Shown in pieces: positions 17,866 to 26,350 of a DNA stretch of 64,000 bases. This DNA comes from Mucilaginibacter rubeus. GTDB taxonomy: Bacteria > Bacteroidota > Bacteroidia > Sphingobacteriales > Sphingobacteriaceae. Numbering within the stretch: position 1 is the first letter of the stretch; the number at the start of each line of letters is the position of its first letter. The DNA lies in the NCBI RefSeq assembly GCF_014643835.1, contig NZ_BMKD01000008.1, forward strand, positions 248,001 to 312,000, read 5' to 3'. The position numbers and the translations under genes are program-made. The notes under the pieces were generated by a model that had not been told where the DNA came from, searched no databases, and worked only from the letters and a program-made list of their open reading frames with translations.

Positions 17866-18861
17866 CTATTTAATCTTCCTTGCCGTTACACCTTCATTGG
17901 TGATTTTCACCGGCAGGATCTTGCCATCCTTATCAAAGTACATTTTATCGATGCAGGTAACGCGGTGGTTGCCATCAGTTTCGGTTAAGGGGCGGCGGTG
18001 ATAAACAATATACCATTCGTCCTTACCCGGCACCTGGATCACCGAATGGTGCCCTGCTCCTGTGGCTATGCTGGCATCCTGTTTCAATATGGTACCAATA
18101 CGGTTAAACGGACCGAATGGAGAATCGCCAATAGCATAAGCCACGCGGTAATCCGGACCAGTCCAGCCGCCTTCGCTCCACATAAAGTAATATTTCCCTT
18201 TTCGTTTAAACATCACCGGGCCTTCAACATAATCTTTAGGGGTGATCAGTTTGTAGGTTTCACCATCTTTAAATGGTTCGATACCTGTAAAGTCGTTTTT
18301 TAGCTTTACGATATTACATTGGCCCCAGCCACCGTAAATCATGTAGTATTGGCCGTCGTAATCCTTAAACACAAATTGATCTATAGGTTGCGCTTTATTG
18401 ATGATCTGGCCAATGAGTGGTTTGCCCAAAAGGTCTTTGAACGGGCCTTCAGGTTTATCGCCAACGGCAACACCTATACCGCCAACTTCGTTATTGTTCT
18501 GAATATCGTTAGCGCCAAAAAAGATATAGTATTTACCGTCTTTTTCAGTTACTGCCGGAGCCCACATGGCACGTTTAGCCCACTTTACAGCGGCAGTATC
18601 GATAATGCGGGGATGCTTAGTCCAGTTAACCAGATCGGGCGATGAAAAGGCATCCATAAATACCTGGTCATTATATTTAGCCGAGTAGGTAGGGTAAACC
18701 CAATATTGCTTATTGAAGATTTTGGCTTCCGGGTCGGCATACCAACCTTCAACAATAGGGTTACCTGATGTTTTCTTCTCCTGTGCTAAAGCCTTATTTT
18801 CAGATATGATAATTGCCGCACCAAACGTTGCCAGTAAAACCAGTTTTTTAGGAATGATCAT
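17866..18861 (-). CDS. GH43 family glycoside hydrolase, secreted
   Basis: The 331-residue protein has a signal peptide (about 1-26, ending ALAQ) and a five-blade beta-propeller of the GH43 type. The catalytic base is the Asp in VEGWYADPEAKIF near residue 43, the pKa-modulating Asp is probably in PIDQFVFKDYDG near 168, and the general acid is the Glu in YVEGPVMFKRKGKYY near 216. WAPAVTEKDGKYYIFFG near 105 is the usual blade motif. The family acts on arabinan, xylan side chains or related plant glycans; the exact specificity is not clear. It is a lone gene, not linked to a second SusCD pair, and lies 10 bases after the repeat at 17722-17850. Confidence 0.9.
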   Translation of the reverse strand: MIIPKKLVLLATFGAAIIISENKALAQEKKTSGNPIVEGWYADPEAKIFNKQYWVYPTYSAKYNDQVFMDAFSSPDLVNWTKHPRIIDTAAVKWAKRAMWAPAVTEKDGKYYIFFGANDIQNNNEVGGIGVAVGDKPEGPFKDLLGKPLIGQIINKAQPIDQFVFKDYDGQYYMIYGGWGQCNIVKLKNDFTGIEPFKDGETYKLITPKDYVEGPVMFKRKGKYYFMWSEGGWTGPDYRVAYAIGDSPFGPFNRIGTILKQDASIATGAGHHSVIQVPGKDEWYIVYHRRPLTETDGNHRVTCIDKMYFDKDGKILPVKITNEGVTARKIK

Positions 18862-18930
18862 TGGGAAATAGATTTTTGGTCTAAGATATTAAAATAGATA
18901 AAACGTTTTAGTGATGAGGCGCGAATTTCT

Positions 18931-18994
18931 TCGAATTACACGAATTTTTAATTATTGAGCTTTGTACTGCCAACTATTAATTCGTGTAATTCGA
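18931..18994. repeat. TCGAATTACACGAATT inverted repeat, copy 1
   Basis: Perfect 16-base arms, tcgaattacacgaatt at 18931-18946 and its complement at 18979-18994, enclose a 32-base loop. It lies between the helicase stop and the GH43 start, both on the minus strand. The second copy is at 24524-24577. Confidence 0.8.
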
Positions 18995-19036
18995 TCAAAT
19001 TAAATCGAACCCAAAATGATATTCGTGAAAACTTTT

Positions 19037-20266
19037 TTAGTTACCCGTATTCTGCTGTTTCGGCTTCTTTTTGCCCCAGCGGCGGTTAGGTTTCCTTTTG
19101 GCATCTCCTTGAGGCTGTTCGGGCTTCAGGGGTTGTATCGTGGCCAGTTCATCCGGCAGTGCCATCAGCTTTATCGGCTTTTCAATCAGTTTCTCAATAT
19201 TTTTAAGCTTGCGCTCATCGCGGTGGTTAACGAAGGTTATGGCGGTACCGGTGGTAGCGGCGCGGGCCGTACGACCAATACGGTGAATATAATCTTCCGG
19301 ATCGCCGGGAACATCGTAGTTGATCACCAGATCGATACCCTCCACATCAATCCCCCGCGAAAGGGCGTCGGTACCGATGATAACCGGTAATTGCTTGTTT
19401 TTGAATTTAAGGAGGATCTCTTCGCGCTCTTTCTGCTCCAGATCGGAGTGGAAAGACATGGCGTTGATTTTGATAGCCTTAAGTTCTTTGTATAGCGCTT
19501 TAACGATCTCCTTGCGTGATGCAAAGATGATGATGCTTGTAAATGCTGAATCTTTCAGAATATGCTGTACCAGCGGCGTTTTTTGCTGATCATGCACGCG
19601 GTAAACCTGCTGATCGATACCAACGGCTGGCTGCGAAATAGCGATATTGATCTGCTCCGGATCTTTCAAAATAGCTTTAGCCAATGAACGGATACGACCT
19701 GGCATGGTGGCCGAAAACAACAGCGTTTGCCTCTCTTTTGGCAGGTAGCTGATAATTTTCATGATATCGTCCGAAAAGCCCATATCCAGCATTCGGTCGG
19801 CCTCATCAAGTACCAAATGGGTAAGGTGATTAAGCTTCAGCACGCCCGATGTAAGGTGGGCTATCAGCCTGCCCGGCGTAGCTACAATAATATTTACATT
19901 ATTCTGGATGCCTCGGCGCTGTTGTTCGTAAACAATGCCGTCGCCGCCGCCAAAAACAGCGATGGAGCTGATGCCGGTAAAATAAGCAAGGCCTTCAACC
20001 TGCTGATCTATTTGTTGGGCAAGCTCGCGGGTTGGGGCAAGTATAAGGGCACTGGTATGGTGTTTATTTGTTTTGCTGATGCTGTTTAAAACAGGCAGCA
20101 GGTAAGCGCCGGTTTTACCGGTACCCGTTTGAGCGCATGCAATCAGGTCGCGCCCCTCCATAATGGCTGGGATAGCCATAGATTGTATGGGTGTTGGGTT
20201 TACGAAACCCATGCTCTCTACACCTTCAAATAATTGCTCGTTAAATTTAAAATCCTGGAAAGTCAC
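19037..20266 (-). CDS. DEAD-box ATP-dependent RNA helicase (RhlE-like)
   Basis: The 409-residue protein shows the full helicase motif set: Q motif FVNPTPIQ near residue 22, motif I AQTGTGKT near 45, Ia PTRELAQQ near 78, II DEAD near 153, III SAT near 184, IV region IIFAS near 250, V SRGIDVEGIDLVINYD near 305 and VI HRIGRTARA near 330. A basic tail rich in Lys, Arg, Gln and Pro follows from about 380, as in RhlE/CsdA-type helicases involved in ribosome assembly or RNA turnover. It has no operon partner, and a palindromic repeat (18931-18994) lies behind it. The exact orthologue is not assigned. Confidence 0.94.
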   Translation of the reverse strand: MTFQDFKFNEQLFEGVESMGFVNPTPIQSMAIPAIMEGRDLIACAQTGTGKTGAYLLPVLNSISKTNKHHTSALILAPTRELAQQIDQQVEGLAYFTGISSIAVFGGGDGIVYEQQRRGIQNNVNIIVATPGRLIAHLTSGVLKLNHLTHLVLDEADRMLDMGFSDDIMKIISYLPKERQTLLFSATMPGRIRSLAKAILKDPEQINIAISQPAVGIDQQVYRVHDQQKTPLVQHILKDSAFTSIIIFASRKEIVKALYKELKAIKINAMSFHSDLEQKEREEILLKFKNKQLPVIIGTDALSRGIDVEGIDLVINYDVPGDPEDYIHRIGRTARAATTGTAITFVNHRDERKLKNIEKLIEKPIKLMALPDELATIQPLKPEQPQGDAKRKPNRRWGKKKPKQQNTGN

Positions 20267-20412
20267 TATATCTTATAAGTAAATTATGCAAGGTATAAAA
20301 ATTTAACGGTAAATGAGGGTTTTAGCATAATTGAGCTTCCCTTAAAGATCAAAATAAATCTGGTCACCTTTTATATGACACTCAACTTACCTGTACAATC
20401 AATTCAAAAATA

Positions 20413-20420
20413 TATTTTTG
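20413..20420 (+). promoter_or_regulatory. TAnnTTTG -7 box before the GNAT gene
   Basis: The word tatttttg ends 7 bases before the GNAT start codon at 20428. It fits the Bacteroidota -7 consensus, but no clear TTG -33 box is at the usual distance. A start of transcription a few bases downstream would leave almost no 5' leader. Confidence 0.45.
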
Positions 20421-20427
20421 AAAACCT

Positions 20428-20958
20428 ATGAATATTATCACTCAAACACCACGCTTGCTGATCCGTGAATTTACAGCCGGAGATGAAGAGCTTGTTACCG
20501 CAATAGATGCCGATGACCGGCTTACACAATATGTGAAAAAACGTACTCCGCAAGAGAGTAAACAGGTTTTTAAAGATACGCTGAAGGAATACCAGAACGG
20601 TTCTGGCCTGGGCAGATGGGGGATTTTTAATATTGCCGATAACGATTTTATAGGTGTTTGCGCCCTTAAACCCAGCGATTACGACAAGAGCCGCATTGAG
20701 CTGGGCTACCGGCTGCACCTCAAATACTGGGGACAAGGTATAGCTACCGAACTGGCCGAAGCACTGATCAGTTATGGGTTCAATGATATAGGGCTAAAAG
20801 AGATTTGTGCCGTTACTCATCCGCAAAACGCAGCATCGCAAAGGGTGCTGATTAAAGCCGGTTTTGTACGGGAAGGGATTGTGTTTTGGTATGGGGAAGA
20901 TGTGCCGTTTTTTAGGGTGAAAAACCCCACCCAACCCTCCCCGGAAGGGAGGGCTTAA
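20428..20958 (+). CDS. GNAT family N-acetyltransferase (RimJ/RimL-like)
   Basis: The 176-residue protein has the N-terminal strand TPRLLIREFTAGDEELV near residue 6, the beta4 segment WGIFNIADNDFIGVCAL near 70, and the acetyl-CoA pocket in ELGYRLHLKYWGQGIATELAEALI (about 90-113, given here only by its ends), followed by HPQNAASQRVLIKAGF near 132. This matches the ribosomal-protein-acetyltransferase-like group, which acetylates N-termini or small amines. The last dozen residues (from Lys-Asn-Pro-Thr) and the stop are encoded by a GC-rich repeat at 20920-21006, so the native tail may have been replaced. The gene converges with the phosphatase gene, whose end lies in the same repeat. Confidence 0.88.
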   Translation: MNIITQTPRLLIREFTAGDEELVTAIDADDRLTQYVKKRTPQESKQVFKDTLKEYQNGSGLGRWGIFNIADNDFIGVCALKPSDYDKSRIELGYRLHLKYWGQGIATELAEALISYGFNDIGLKEICAVTHPQNAASQRVLIKAGFVREGIVFWYGEDVPFFRVKNPTQPSPEGRA

Positions 20959-21006
20959 AGACATTTATTAAAAGTCTCCCCCAATGGGGGAGATTTAGAG
21001 GGGGTG
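20920..21006. repeat. CCCC-TAA-GGGG-type repeat shared by two convergent gene ends
   Basis: The left part (aaaaccccacccaaccctcc, then ccggaagggaggg) and the right part (tctcccccaatgggggagat, then ttagagggggtg) are imperfect complements, and each half has its own smaller palindrome. The left part encodes the end of the GNAT protein. The right part, read on the minus strand, encodes His-Pro-Leu-stop of the phosphatase. Related elements lie at 22922-22955, 30091-30116, 30173-30198, 31035-31060 and 56843-56945. Confidence 0.8.
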
Positions 21007-21435
21007 TAACTCTTTAATAATATCCCTACACCCGTTTTCAATTAATTCAAAAACCGGTTCAAATTGGTTATCGTCGTAGTATGGATCGGGGACAACCTTA
21101 TCACCTAACAGAAGCTTTACTTTAGCAGCCTGTGCTTCGTTGCGGGCCATATCAAGCACATCGCTCAGGTTATTACGGTCCATCACAAAAATATGGTCGA
21201 ACTCGTCAAAGTCGCTTCGTTTAAACTGGCGGCAAATTTGTTTGCTGATATCAATGCCGTGGTTCCGTGCTACGCGGATTGAACGTCTGTCGGGGGCTTC
21301 GCCCACATGCCATCTTCCGGTACCCGCCGAATCAACATCCCAGCCAAGTCCATTTTCATCTGCCAGGTGCTGCATAACCCCCTCCGCCAGCGGCGAACGG
21401 CATATATTACCCAGGCATACCATTAGTATTTTCAT
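20995..21435 (-). CDS. low-molecular-weight protein-tyrosine phosphatase
   Basis: The 146-residue protein starts with the P-loop VCLGNICRSP (residues about 6-15), which contains the Cys-x5-Arg-Ser signature. The general-acid Asp is in VPDPYYDD near residue 117, and DSAGTGRWHVGEAPDRRS near 36-53 is the conserved second segment. It removes phosphate from tyrosine residues or small phosphate esters in the cytosol. It stands alone and converges with the GNAT gene. The final residues His-Pro-Leu and the TAA come from the repeat at 20920-21006. Confidence 0.94.
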   Translation of the reverse strand: MKILMVCLGNICRSPLAEGVMQHLADENGLGWDVDSAGTGRWHVGEAPDRRSIRVARNHGIDISKQICRQFKRSDFDEFDHIFVMDRNNLSDVLDMARNEAQAAKVKLLLGDKVVPDPYYDDNQFEPVFELIENGCRDIIKELHPL

Positions 21436-21441
21436 TTTTTT

Positions 21442-21522
21442 GAGGTAAAAGGCGAAAGGATAAAGGCAAAAGGTTTAGGCAGAAAATCTACCTTTTACCT
21501 TTCAGCTTTAACCTTTCACCTC
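21442..21522. repeat. AAAGG-rich imperfect inverted repeat
   Basis: The arm at 21442-21474 (gaggtaaaaggcgaaaggat onward) is a close complement of the arm at 21490-21522 (ending acctttcacctc). It fills the gap between the S1/P1 nuclease stop and the phosphatase start on the minus strand and would form a long hairpin in RNA. Similar words (aaaggc, agctgaaag) occur at 22776-22880 and 12146-12172. Confidence 0.7.
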
Positions 21523-21528
21523 AAAGAA

Positions 21529-22323
21529 CTATCCAAATATCTGGTTCAGTAAACCGGCCAAACGTACGCCGGCTTTAACCATTTGCTGGTTAAGGGTTGC
21601 TATATGGCTAAAGTTGTATTTGTAACCAAGTTTATCACCGGTTTTAGTTTCGGAATACAGTTTATCTGCCATCTGGTTGCTTTCGTATATCCACTGGCTC
21701 ATTGGCGCTTTTTGTAATTCAGTACGCTGAGCAGCTGTTGTGTGGTTTATCATCGCAGTGTATTCGGTGTAGCTTAACTGCTGAAGGTCAATCAGCTCGC
21801 TGTCCCAAACCGAGTGCAGGTTGCTGTCTTTACCAAACCATTGTACCTTTACATCGTTACCGCCCTTATCGCTCAGGTGACCGGTGTGCAGCGGTTGGTG
21901 TACATCCTCAACAATATGGATCAGCATGCGCAGGTAAAGCAGCCTATTGGTTTTGGTAGTAGTTTTCTTTTTAAGTTCGGCCACCAGGAAATTCATTTTG
22001 GTATAGGCATCGGTAATCGTATCAGCCTTTAAATAGCCCTGTAGCTCAGGATAAGTGTAAGCTTTTTCCAGGTTGATAAAATGCCAGTTATACAGGTAAT
22101 TGTAAGCCGGGTCTGATTTAATAAAATCGGCCCAGTTGCTGGTAATGGCAATCGACTCATTACCCAAAATGGCTTGAATAGCTTTACGGGCTTTGGTGGT
22201 TAGGTAGCTATCCGCAACCTGGCCGCAAATGCGGTGCCCATTAGTACCCCAGGCCATGCTTTGCAGGGGGATATAAAATATCGCCACCAGCAATAAAAGT
22301 TTTTTTAAGGTTCGTGTTTTCAT
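21529..22323 (-). CDS. S1/P1 nuclease family protein, secreted
   Basis: The 264-residue protein has a signal peptide (about 1-25, ending SMAW). The mature N-terminal Trp is followed by GTNGHRICGQVADSYL, which contains the first zinc ligands. Further ligands are in SNWADFIKSDPAY near 62, WHFINLEK near 80, HIVEDVHQPLHTGH near 131 and GGNDVKVQWFGKDSNLHSVWDSELI near 150 (given in part). This family cleaves single-stranded DNA and RNA with three zinc ions in the periplasm or outside the cell. Its ATG overlaps the stop of the upstream lipoprotein gene (TAATG at 22321-22325), which indicates translational coupling. Confidence 0.94.
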   Translation of the reverse strand: MKTRTLKKLLLLVAIFYIPLQSMAWGTNGHRICGQVADSYLTTKARKAIQAILGNESIAITSNWADFIKSDPAYNYLYNWHFINLEKAYTYPELQGYLKADTITDAYTKMNFLVAELKKKTTTKTNRLLYLRMLIHIVEDVHQPLHTGHLSDKGGNDVKVQWFGKDSNLHSVWDSELIDLQQLSYTEYTAMINHTTAAQRTELQKAPMSQWIYESNQMADKLYSETKTGDKLGYKYNFSHIATLNQQMVKAGVRLAGLLNQIFG

Positions 22324-22907
22324 TACAATGGTTTTGGAATGCAGCTTGTTCTTTTTATTAAATGCGCGTTAATAGGTATTACGTTGGATGTACTTACAAA
22401 CCGGATCAGCGAGTCGCTTTGCTTATGAACCTTAAAATATTCTTCATAATCACCAAACCTGAAACAGCCCTGTTCATTTTTATATGAGCCATCGGCATTG
22501 CAAAACTGCCCCTTAATGTGGAGAGTGTCCCGCCGTTGCGAGTACGTTCCGCGTACATATTCATCCCAATGGCCTTTGCTCATACACGTATCAGCCCCGT
22601 AATTAACCTTGCTAACGGTACTAATCTTCAAAAGAAATGAATCACAGCTGAATTTAATATCATATAGCGAATATGTTACCAGGCTTTTTTGCGCAGGTAC
22701 GGAATCTTGTTTCCACTCGCCCTGCAGTTTGCTGTCTCCCGGTTCCTGCATATCAGGGTTCCTGCTGCAAGAGCTAAAAGCTGAAAGCATAAAGCTAAAG
22801 GCTATGAGGCAAAAGGCGTTTTTTAAGCTAAAAGCCGAAGGCTGAAAGCTGAAGGCAAAAGGCCTGAAACCGAAAAAAGAAAAGAGAAAGCTATAGCGTT
22901 TTTGCAT
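22323..22907 (-). CDS. hypothetical lipoprotein coupled to the S1/P1 nuclease
   Basis: This 194-residue frame has no family that I recognise. The body (from about residue 60) contains GEWKQDSVPAQKSLVTYSLY and a regular pattern of short strands, and looks like a small beta-rich lipocalin-like protein. A lipobox-like MLSAFSSC is near residue 46. The 45 residues before it are unusual: they repeat Ser-Phe-Ala-Phe-like units and are written by the AAAGG-type low-complexity repeat at 22776-22880. Either the repeat has been taken over as a signal peptide or translation starts at a later non-ATG codon. The TAATG overlap with the nuclease gene suggests the two proteins work together in the envelope. 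Confidence 0.65.
   Translation of the reverse strand: MQKRYSFLFSFFGFRPFAFSFQPSAFSLKNAFCLIAFSFMLSAFSSCSRNPDMQEPGDSKLQGEWKQDSVPAQKSLVTYSLYDIKFSCDSFLLKISTVSKVNYGADTCMSKGHWDEYVRGTYSQRRDTLHIKGQFCNADGSYKNEQGCFRFGDYEEYFKVHKQSDSLIRFVSTSNVIPINAHLIKRTSCIPKPL
22776..22880. repeat. low-complexity AGCTGAAAG/AAAGGC repeat inside the lipoprotein signal region
   Basis: The words agctaaaag, agctgaaag, aaggcaaaagg and aaggctgaaag recur many times. The stretch lies within the first 45 codons of the lipoprotein frame on the minus strand and resembles intergenic repeats at 12146-12172 and 21442-21522. Confidence 0.6.
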
Positions 22908-22921
22908 AAGCAGAAATTAAA

Positions 22922-22955
22922 AGCCCCTCTCCTTTGGAGAGGGGTTGGGGTGAGG
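22922..22955. repeat. GC-rich palindromic repeat directly behind fumC
   Basis: The segment agcccctctcctttggagag, then gggttggggtgagg, abuts the fumC stop codon (22957-22959) with only one or two bases between. It contains the stem cccctctcc/ggagagggg (22924-22944). It belongs to the same type as 20920-21006 and may act as the fumC terminator. Confidence 0.7.
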
Positions 22956-22956
22956 C

Positions 22957-24354
22957 TTATTTTAAACTGCCTATCATATTTTCGGGGCGAACCCACTCGT
23001 CAAACTGCTCGTTGGTTAGTAAGCCTAAACCAATAGCAGCTTCGCGCAGTGAACTGCCGTTTTTAAGGGCTGTTTTAGCAATTTTTGCCGCGTTTTCATA
23101 GCCAATATGCGGGTTAAGCGCAGTTACCAGCATTAATGAGTTTTCAAGGTGCTTTTTAATACCTTCGTAATTTGGCTCAATGCCTACAGCGCAATGATCA
23201 TTGAATGACACGCAGGCATCACCAATTAACCTTGCCGATTGCAGGAAGTTTGCCGCCATAACCGGTTTAAATACATTCAGCTCGTAATGGCCGTTTGAGC
23301 CACCGATAGAAATAGCCACGTCATTCCCCATAACCTGTGCAGCTACCATCGTAACAGCTTCGTTTTGGGTAGGGTTAACTTTACCCGGCATAATTGATGA
23401 GCCTGGTTCGTTATCCGGAATATGGATCTCGCCAATGCCCGAACGCGGACCAGAAGCCAGCATCCTGATATCGTTAGCAATTTTCATTAATGAAACCGCA
23501 ATTTGTTTCAAAGCGCCATGACTTTCAACAATGGCATCATGAGCGGCAAGAGCTTCAAATTTATTTTCTGCTGTGATGAACGGCAAGCCGGTAAACTGGG
23601 CAATGTACTCAGCAACTTTTACATCATAACCTTTAGGCGTGTTGATCCCTGTACCTACAGCCGTACCACCAAGGGCCAGTTCTGAAAGGTGATCAAGCGT
23701 ATTACGCAATGCTTTTAAGCCGTGGTTCAACTGTGAAACATAACCTGAAAACTCCTGGCCTAAGGTAAGCGGGGTAGCATCCATCAAATGGGTACGCCCG
23801 ATTTTAACTACGGATTTGAAAGCCTCGACCTTAGCCTGCAAGGTATCGCGCAGTTTTTCGATACCCGGAATGGTTACATCAATCAGGATCTTGTATGCCG
23901 CAATGTGCATAGCTGTTGGGTAGGTATCGTTTGATGATTGTGATTTGTTCACGTCATCATTCGGGTGAATAAAGGTTTTGCCTTCGCCCAGTTTATTGCC
24001 TTGTAATACGTGTGCACGGTTAGCAACAACCTCGTTCACGTTCATGTTTGATTGCGTGCCCGAGCCTGTTTGCCAGATCACCAGCGGAAACTCCGAAGCC
24101 AGTTCGCCGGCCAGGATCTCGTCGCAAACCTGTGCTATCAGGTCGCGTTTTTCAGCCGGTAATACCCCTAAATCTGTATTGGTAAAAGCGGCTGCCTTTT
24201 TCAGGTATGCAAAAGCGTCGATAATTTCCTTTGGCATTGATGCTTCCGGACCAATTTTAAAATTATTGCGTGAGCGTTCGGTTTGCGCTCCCCAGTATTT
24301 GTCGGCAGGTACCTGTACCTCGCCCATGGTATCGTGTTCGGTTCTGAAACTCAT
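22957..24354 (-). CDS. fumC: class II fumarate hydratase
   Basis: The 465-residue protein has the full length of FumC and all superfamily motifs: [14 protein letters not shown] near residue 98, [15 protein letters not shown] near 133, [20 protein letters not shown] near 184, and the signature [16 protein letters not shown] near 317, which holds the catalytic Ser loop. It interconverts fumarate and malate in the citric acid cycle and does not use an iron-sulfur cluster. It works on the product of the SdhCAB complex encoded at 36-39.7 kb. A -7 box lies about 20 bases before the start. It is monocistronic, with repeats on both sides. Confidence 0.97.
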   Translation of the reverse strand: MSFRTEHDTMGEVQVPADKYWGAQTERSRNNFKIGPEASMPKEIIDAFAYLKKAAAFTNTDLGVLPAEKRDLIAQVCDEILAGELASEFPLVIWQTGSGTQSNMNVNEVVANRAHVLQGNKLGEGKTFIHPNDDVNKSQSSNDTYPTAMHIAAYKILIDVTIPGIEKLRDTLQAKVEAFKSVVKIGRTHLMDATPLTLGQEFSGYVSQLNHGLKALRNTLDHLSELALGGTAVGTGINTPKGYDVKVAEYIAQFTGLPFITAENKFEALAAHDAIVESHGALKQIAVSLMKIANDIRMLASGPRSGIGEIHIPDNEPGSSIMPGKVNPTQNEAVTMVAAQVMGNDVAISIGGSNGHYELNVFKPVMAANFLQSARLIGDACVSFNDHCAVGIEPNYEGIKKHLENSLMLVTALNPHIGYENAAKIAKTALKNGSSLREAAIGLGLLTNEQFDEWVRPENMIGSLK

Positions 24355-24374
24355 GGTATTAAATTTTGCAGGGG

Positions 24375-24382
24375 CAAAGTTA
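24375..24382 (-). promoter_or_regulatory. -7 box of the fumC promoter
   Basis: On the minus strand the word taactttg (TAnnTTTG) lies 20 bases before the fumC ATG. No clear TTG -33 box is seen at the usual distance, so the call rests on the -7 box and its position. Confidence 0.55.
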
Positions 24383-24523
24383 TGTTTTTATATGATGCGG
24401 GGGAATGCGGGGTGTAAACTTTTTGATATGATAAATATATAAAGCCAAGCACAGGGAAACTGCTTTTAACCACATACGAATTGAAAAACAATAAATGAAA
24501 ATTTTTCACACTAATTTTTACGT

Positions 24524-24577
24524 ATTAATCGAATTACACGAATTGAATCAATTTAAGATTCGTGTAATTCGATTAAT
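24524..24577. repeat. TCGAATTACACGAATT inverted repeat, copy 2
   Basis: Perfect 20-base arms, attaatcgaattacacgaat at 24524-24543 and its complement at 24558-24577, have a 14-base loop. It shares the 15-base core with the copy at 18931-18994, while loop and flanks differ. It lies in the 494-base gap between the DUF6624 and fumC genes. Apart from this, the fumC promoter and the repeat at 24724-24822, the gap is AT-rich without a visible gene. Confidence 0.85.
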
Positions 24578-24723
24578 TGTGGAGCGCTTGCAAAGCAATT
24601 GTGTTGAAATTTTTCAGCATGAGATTAGTAATAAAGAGCATTGCGATTTTTACTATGCCGGTTTAAAAATTGACATAAAAATCCTAACAATCCCAAAATC
24701 CTAAAAATCATGGTTCAGATATG

Positions 24724-24822
24724 GGCGTTGCCTCCGGCCGGGCTTTACGCTCATACGCCTGCAGGCATTACGCTCGTGGACCGGTATCCGCTTCAATCCC
24801 TAACGCAAATTGGGGTTCAATT
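24724..24822 (+). repeat. 99-base GCGTTGCC...GGCCGGGCTTTACGCTC repeat, copy 1
   Basis: This segment matches 54793-54889 over almost its full length (shared words: ggccgggctttacgctcata, cgcctgcagg, tatccgcttcaatccctaac, gcaaattggggttcaatt), with scattered substitutions. A more diverged copy in the opposite direction lies at 54557-54656. It lies 27 bases behind the DUF6624 stop codon. Its function is unknown. Confidence 0.85.
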
Positions 24823-24848
24823 GAGCAGTTCTATTTATTAAATCATGG

Positions 24849-25514
24849 CTACCACTTTACATCCTCAATTTTCACAACCTTGTAATCAAAGCCCAACCTT
24901 TTGGCATTCTGTTCAACAGTTTGATCAAAACCGGCTTGCTTACGGCGTTCATTTACACCTGCCGCGTCTTTTATCGGCCAAACATAATAACCAATTTTTT
25001 GGCCGTTGCGCAATGGCTTTGACGTAGCCTGCGAACCGTAGATTTGCTCTTTACCTTCATACATCAGCTGCCTGTCGAGCATCATGGCGTACAACCTGAA
25101 AGGCAGTTCTTTGTTTTCGGCAGCGGTTTTCATGAGGGGCATGTATTGATTTATTTTAGGTGAGTGCTGGATTACGTACCAAGCTGCCTCATTGGTTGGT
25201 TCTCCAACAAGCGATTTACCGGGATAGCCGTATTTCGCAAATACATTCTCGATAAAAATCAAATTGGTCGAATCGGCCTGGCTCTGAAGCTTCCAGTAAT
25301 AGCCTGTAGCTTCTTCCGGTTTAACCGGTAATGTTTTCAACACCGAATCCTTTTTGCTCGGATCCATCAGATAAGTTAAGATCTCGCGATATTTCTGATC
25401 AAGTGCCAATACGCTGTCAAGCTGTCTCTTTAAAACAGGGTTAAACTTTTGTTGAGCAGATGCTATGCCTGCCGTTATAATTAACAACACGATGATCAGG
25501 TTTTTCATGGTCAA
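24849..25514 (-). CDS. DUF6624 domain-containing secreted protein
   Basis: The 221-residue protein has a signal peptide (about 1-20, ending GIASAQ) and the conserved DUF6624 core: FAKYGYPGKSLVGEPTNEAA near residue 92, AWYVIQHS near 111 and YAMMLDRQLMYEGKEQIYG near 140-158. The family is common and often multicopy in Bacteroidota; its function is unknown. The start could be either of two near ATGs (25514 or 25508). It follows the hypothetical membrane protein at 25548-26153 after 33 bases on the same strand, so the two may be cotranscribed. Confidence 0.82.
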   Translation of the reverse strand: MTMKNLIIVLLIITAGIASAQQKFNPVLKRQLDSVLALDQKYREILTYLMDPSKKDSVLKTLPVKPEEATGYYWKLQSQADSTNLIFIENVFAKYGYPGKSLVGEPTNEAAWYVIQHSPKINQYMPLMKTAAENKELPFRLYAMMLDRQLMYEGKEQIYGSQATSKPLRNGQKIGYYVWPIKDAAGVNERRKQAGFDQTVEQNAKRLGFDYKVVKIEDVKW

Positions 25515-25547
25515 TGAGGTTTAAGCAAATAAACGCAAAAACCTGTA

Positions 25548-26153
25548 TTACAAGTATAAGCTATCCGCCTTTTCAAATAGCTTTTTGTTGCATTCGGTAG
25601 CCCCTAACGAATAGTTAAACCGCGAAAGCGCATACAGCAGCGGCAGCTTGGCCGGCGCTATTTCATTTTGCTGCAGATCGTTGAGCCAGTCGGCACCGTC
25701 AAACTCTGCCCGGTATTTTTTTTCGAGGCGATCATAGATCCGGTAGGCATCATCATAGCTAAGCCACTCCGGTTTGATGTACAGACCGGTAAGGTCGCCC
25801 ATTTTTTTTCGTTCCTCCGCTTCTGCCGTATCGGCGCTGCCAAATACAAAATAAAAATATAACCACAGGGCCAGGCCAATGGCCCCGATTAACAAAGCGG
25901 TTGAATCCCTTTCGCTAAAAAAGAAGATGAAAGCAATAAAGGCTATGATCACCGAAAACATGCGGGCGTAGCCTGCAATGATGCTTTGATGGTTGAGCGG
26001 AATATTAAACCCGTTACGGCTTCGCCAGGCCGATCGGGTTACCAGCATGGAGCTGGTTGGGAACAGCGGAATGCCAATAACCACAAATTTGGTCTCTATC
26101 CACTGCCCGTTAACCTCATGCACTTTGCCCAAAAACAATGATCCTATTAACAT
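25548..26153 (-). CDS. hypothetical membrane protein, two central hydrophobic segments
   Basis: I do not recognise a named family for this 201-residue protein. The N-terminal part (LFLGKVHEVNGQWIETKFVV) looks like a small beta fold, and IPLFPTSSMLV near residue 28 recalls zinc-ribbon-like membrane proteins of Bacteroidota. Two hydrophobic segments follow at about 68-80 and 84-106 (FSVIIAFIAFIFFF and LLIGAIGLALWLYFYFVFG). The C-terminal half is soluble, with Lys/Glu/Tyr-rich helices. It is upstream of the DUF6624 gene on the same strand. Confidence 0.6.
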   Translation of the reverse strand: MLIGSLFLGKVHEVNGQWIETKFVVIGIPLFPTSSMLVTRSAWRSRNGFNIPLNHQSIIAGYARMFSVIIAFIAFIFFFSERDSTALLIGAIGLALWLYFYFVFGSADTAEAEERKKMGDLTGLYIKPEWLSYDDAYRIYDRLEKKYRAEFDGADWLNDLQQNEIAPAKLPLLYALSRFNYSLGATECNKKLFEKADSLYL

Positions 26154-26350
26154 ATCAGGTATAATTTAGTCGCGTTATTATAAACCACAACTTATAAAAG
26201 TGCTTTTAAACAAATGTTAAATATTTATTAAAAACTAAATATTAACAAACGGCACCCCAATTACCTGTTGTTTCTTATTTTACAAATAAGAAAATCAAAC
26301 TTAATTAACTAAAAAATGTTAACTGTAAAAACAAATACATAAACACTACT

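Noticed and set aside
24791-24822. CRISPR-like word cttcaatccctaac in the 98-base repeat
   Set aside because: It recalls the end of some CRISPR repeats, but there is only one unit per site, no regular spacers and no cas gene in the window.
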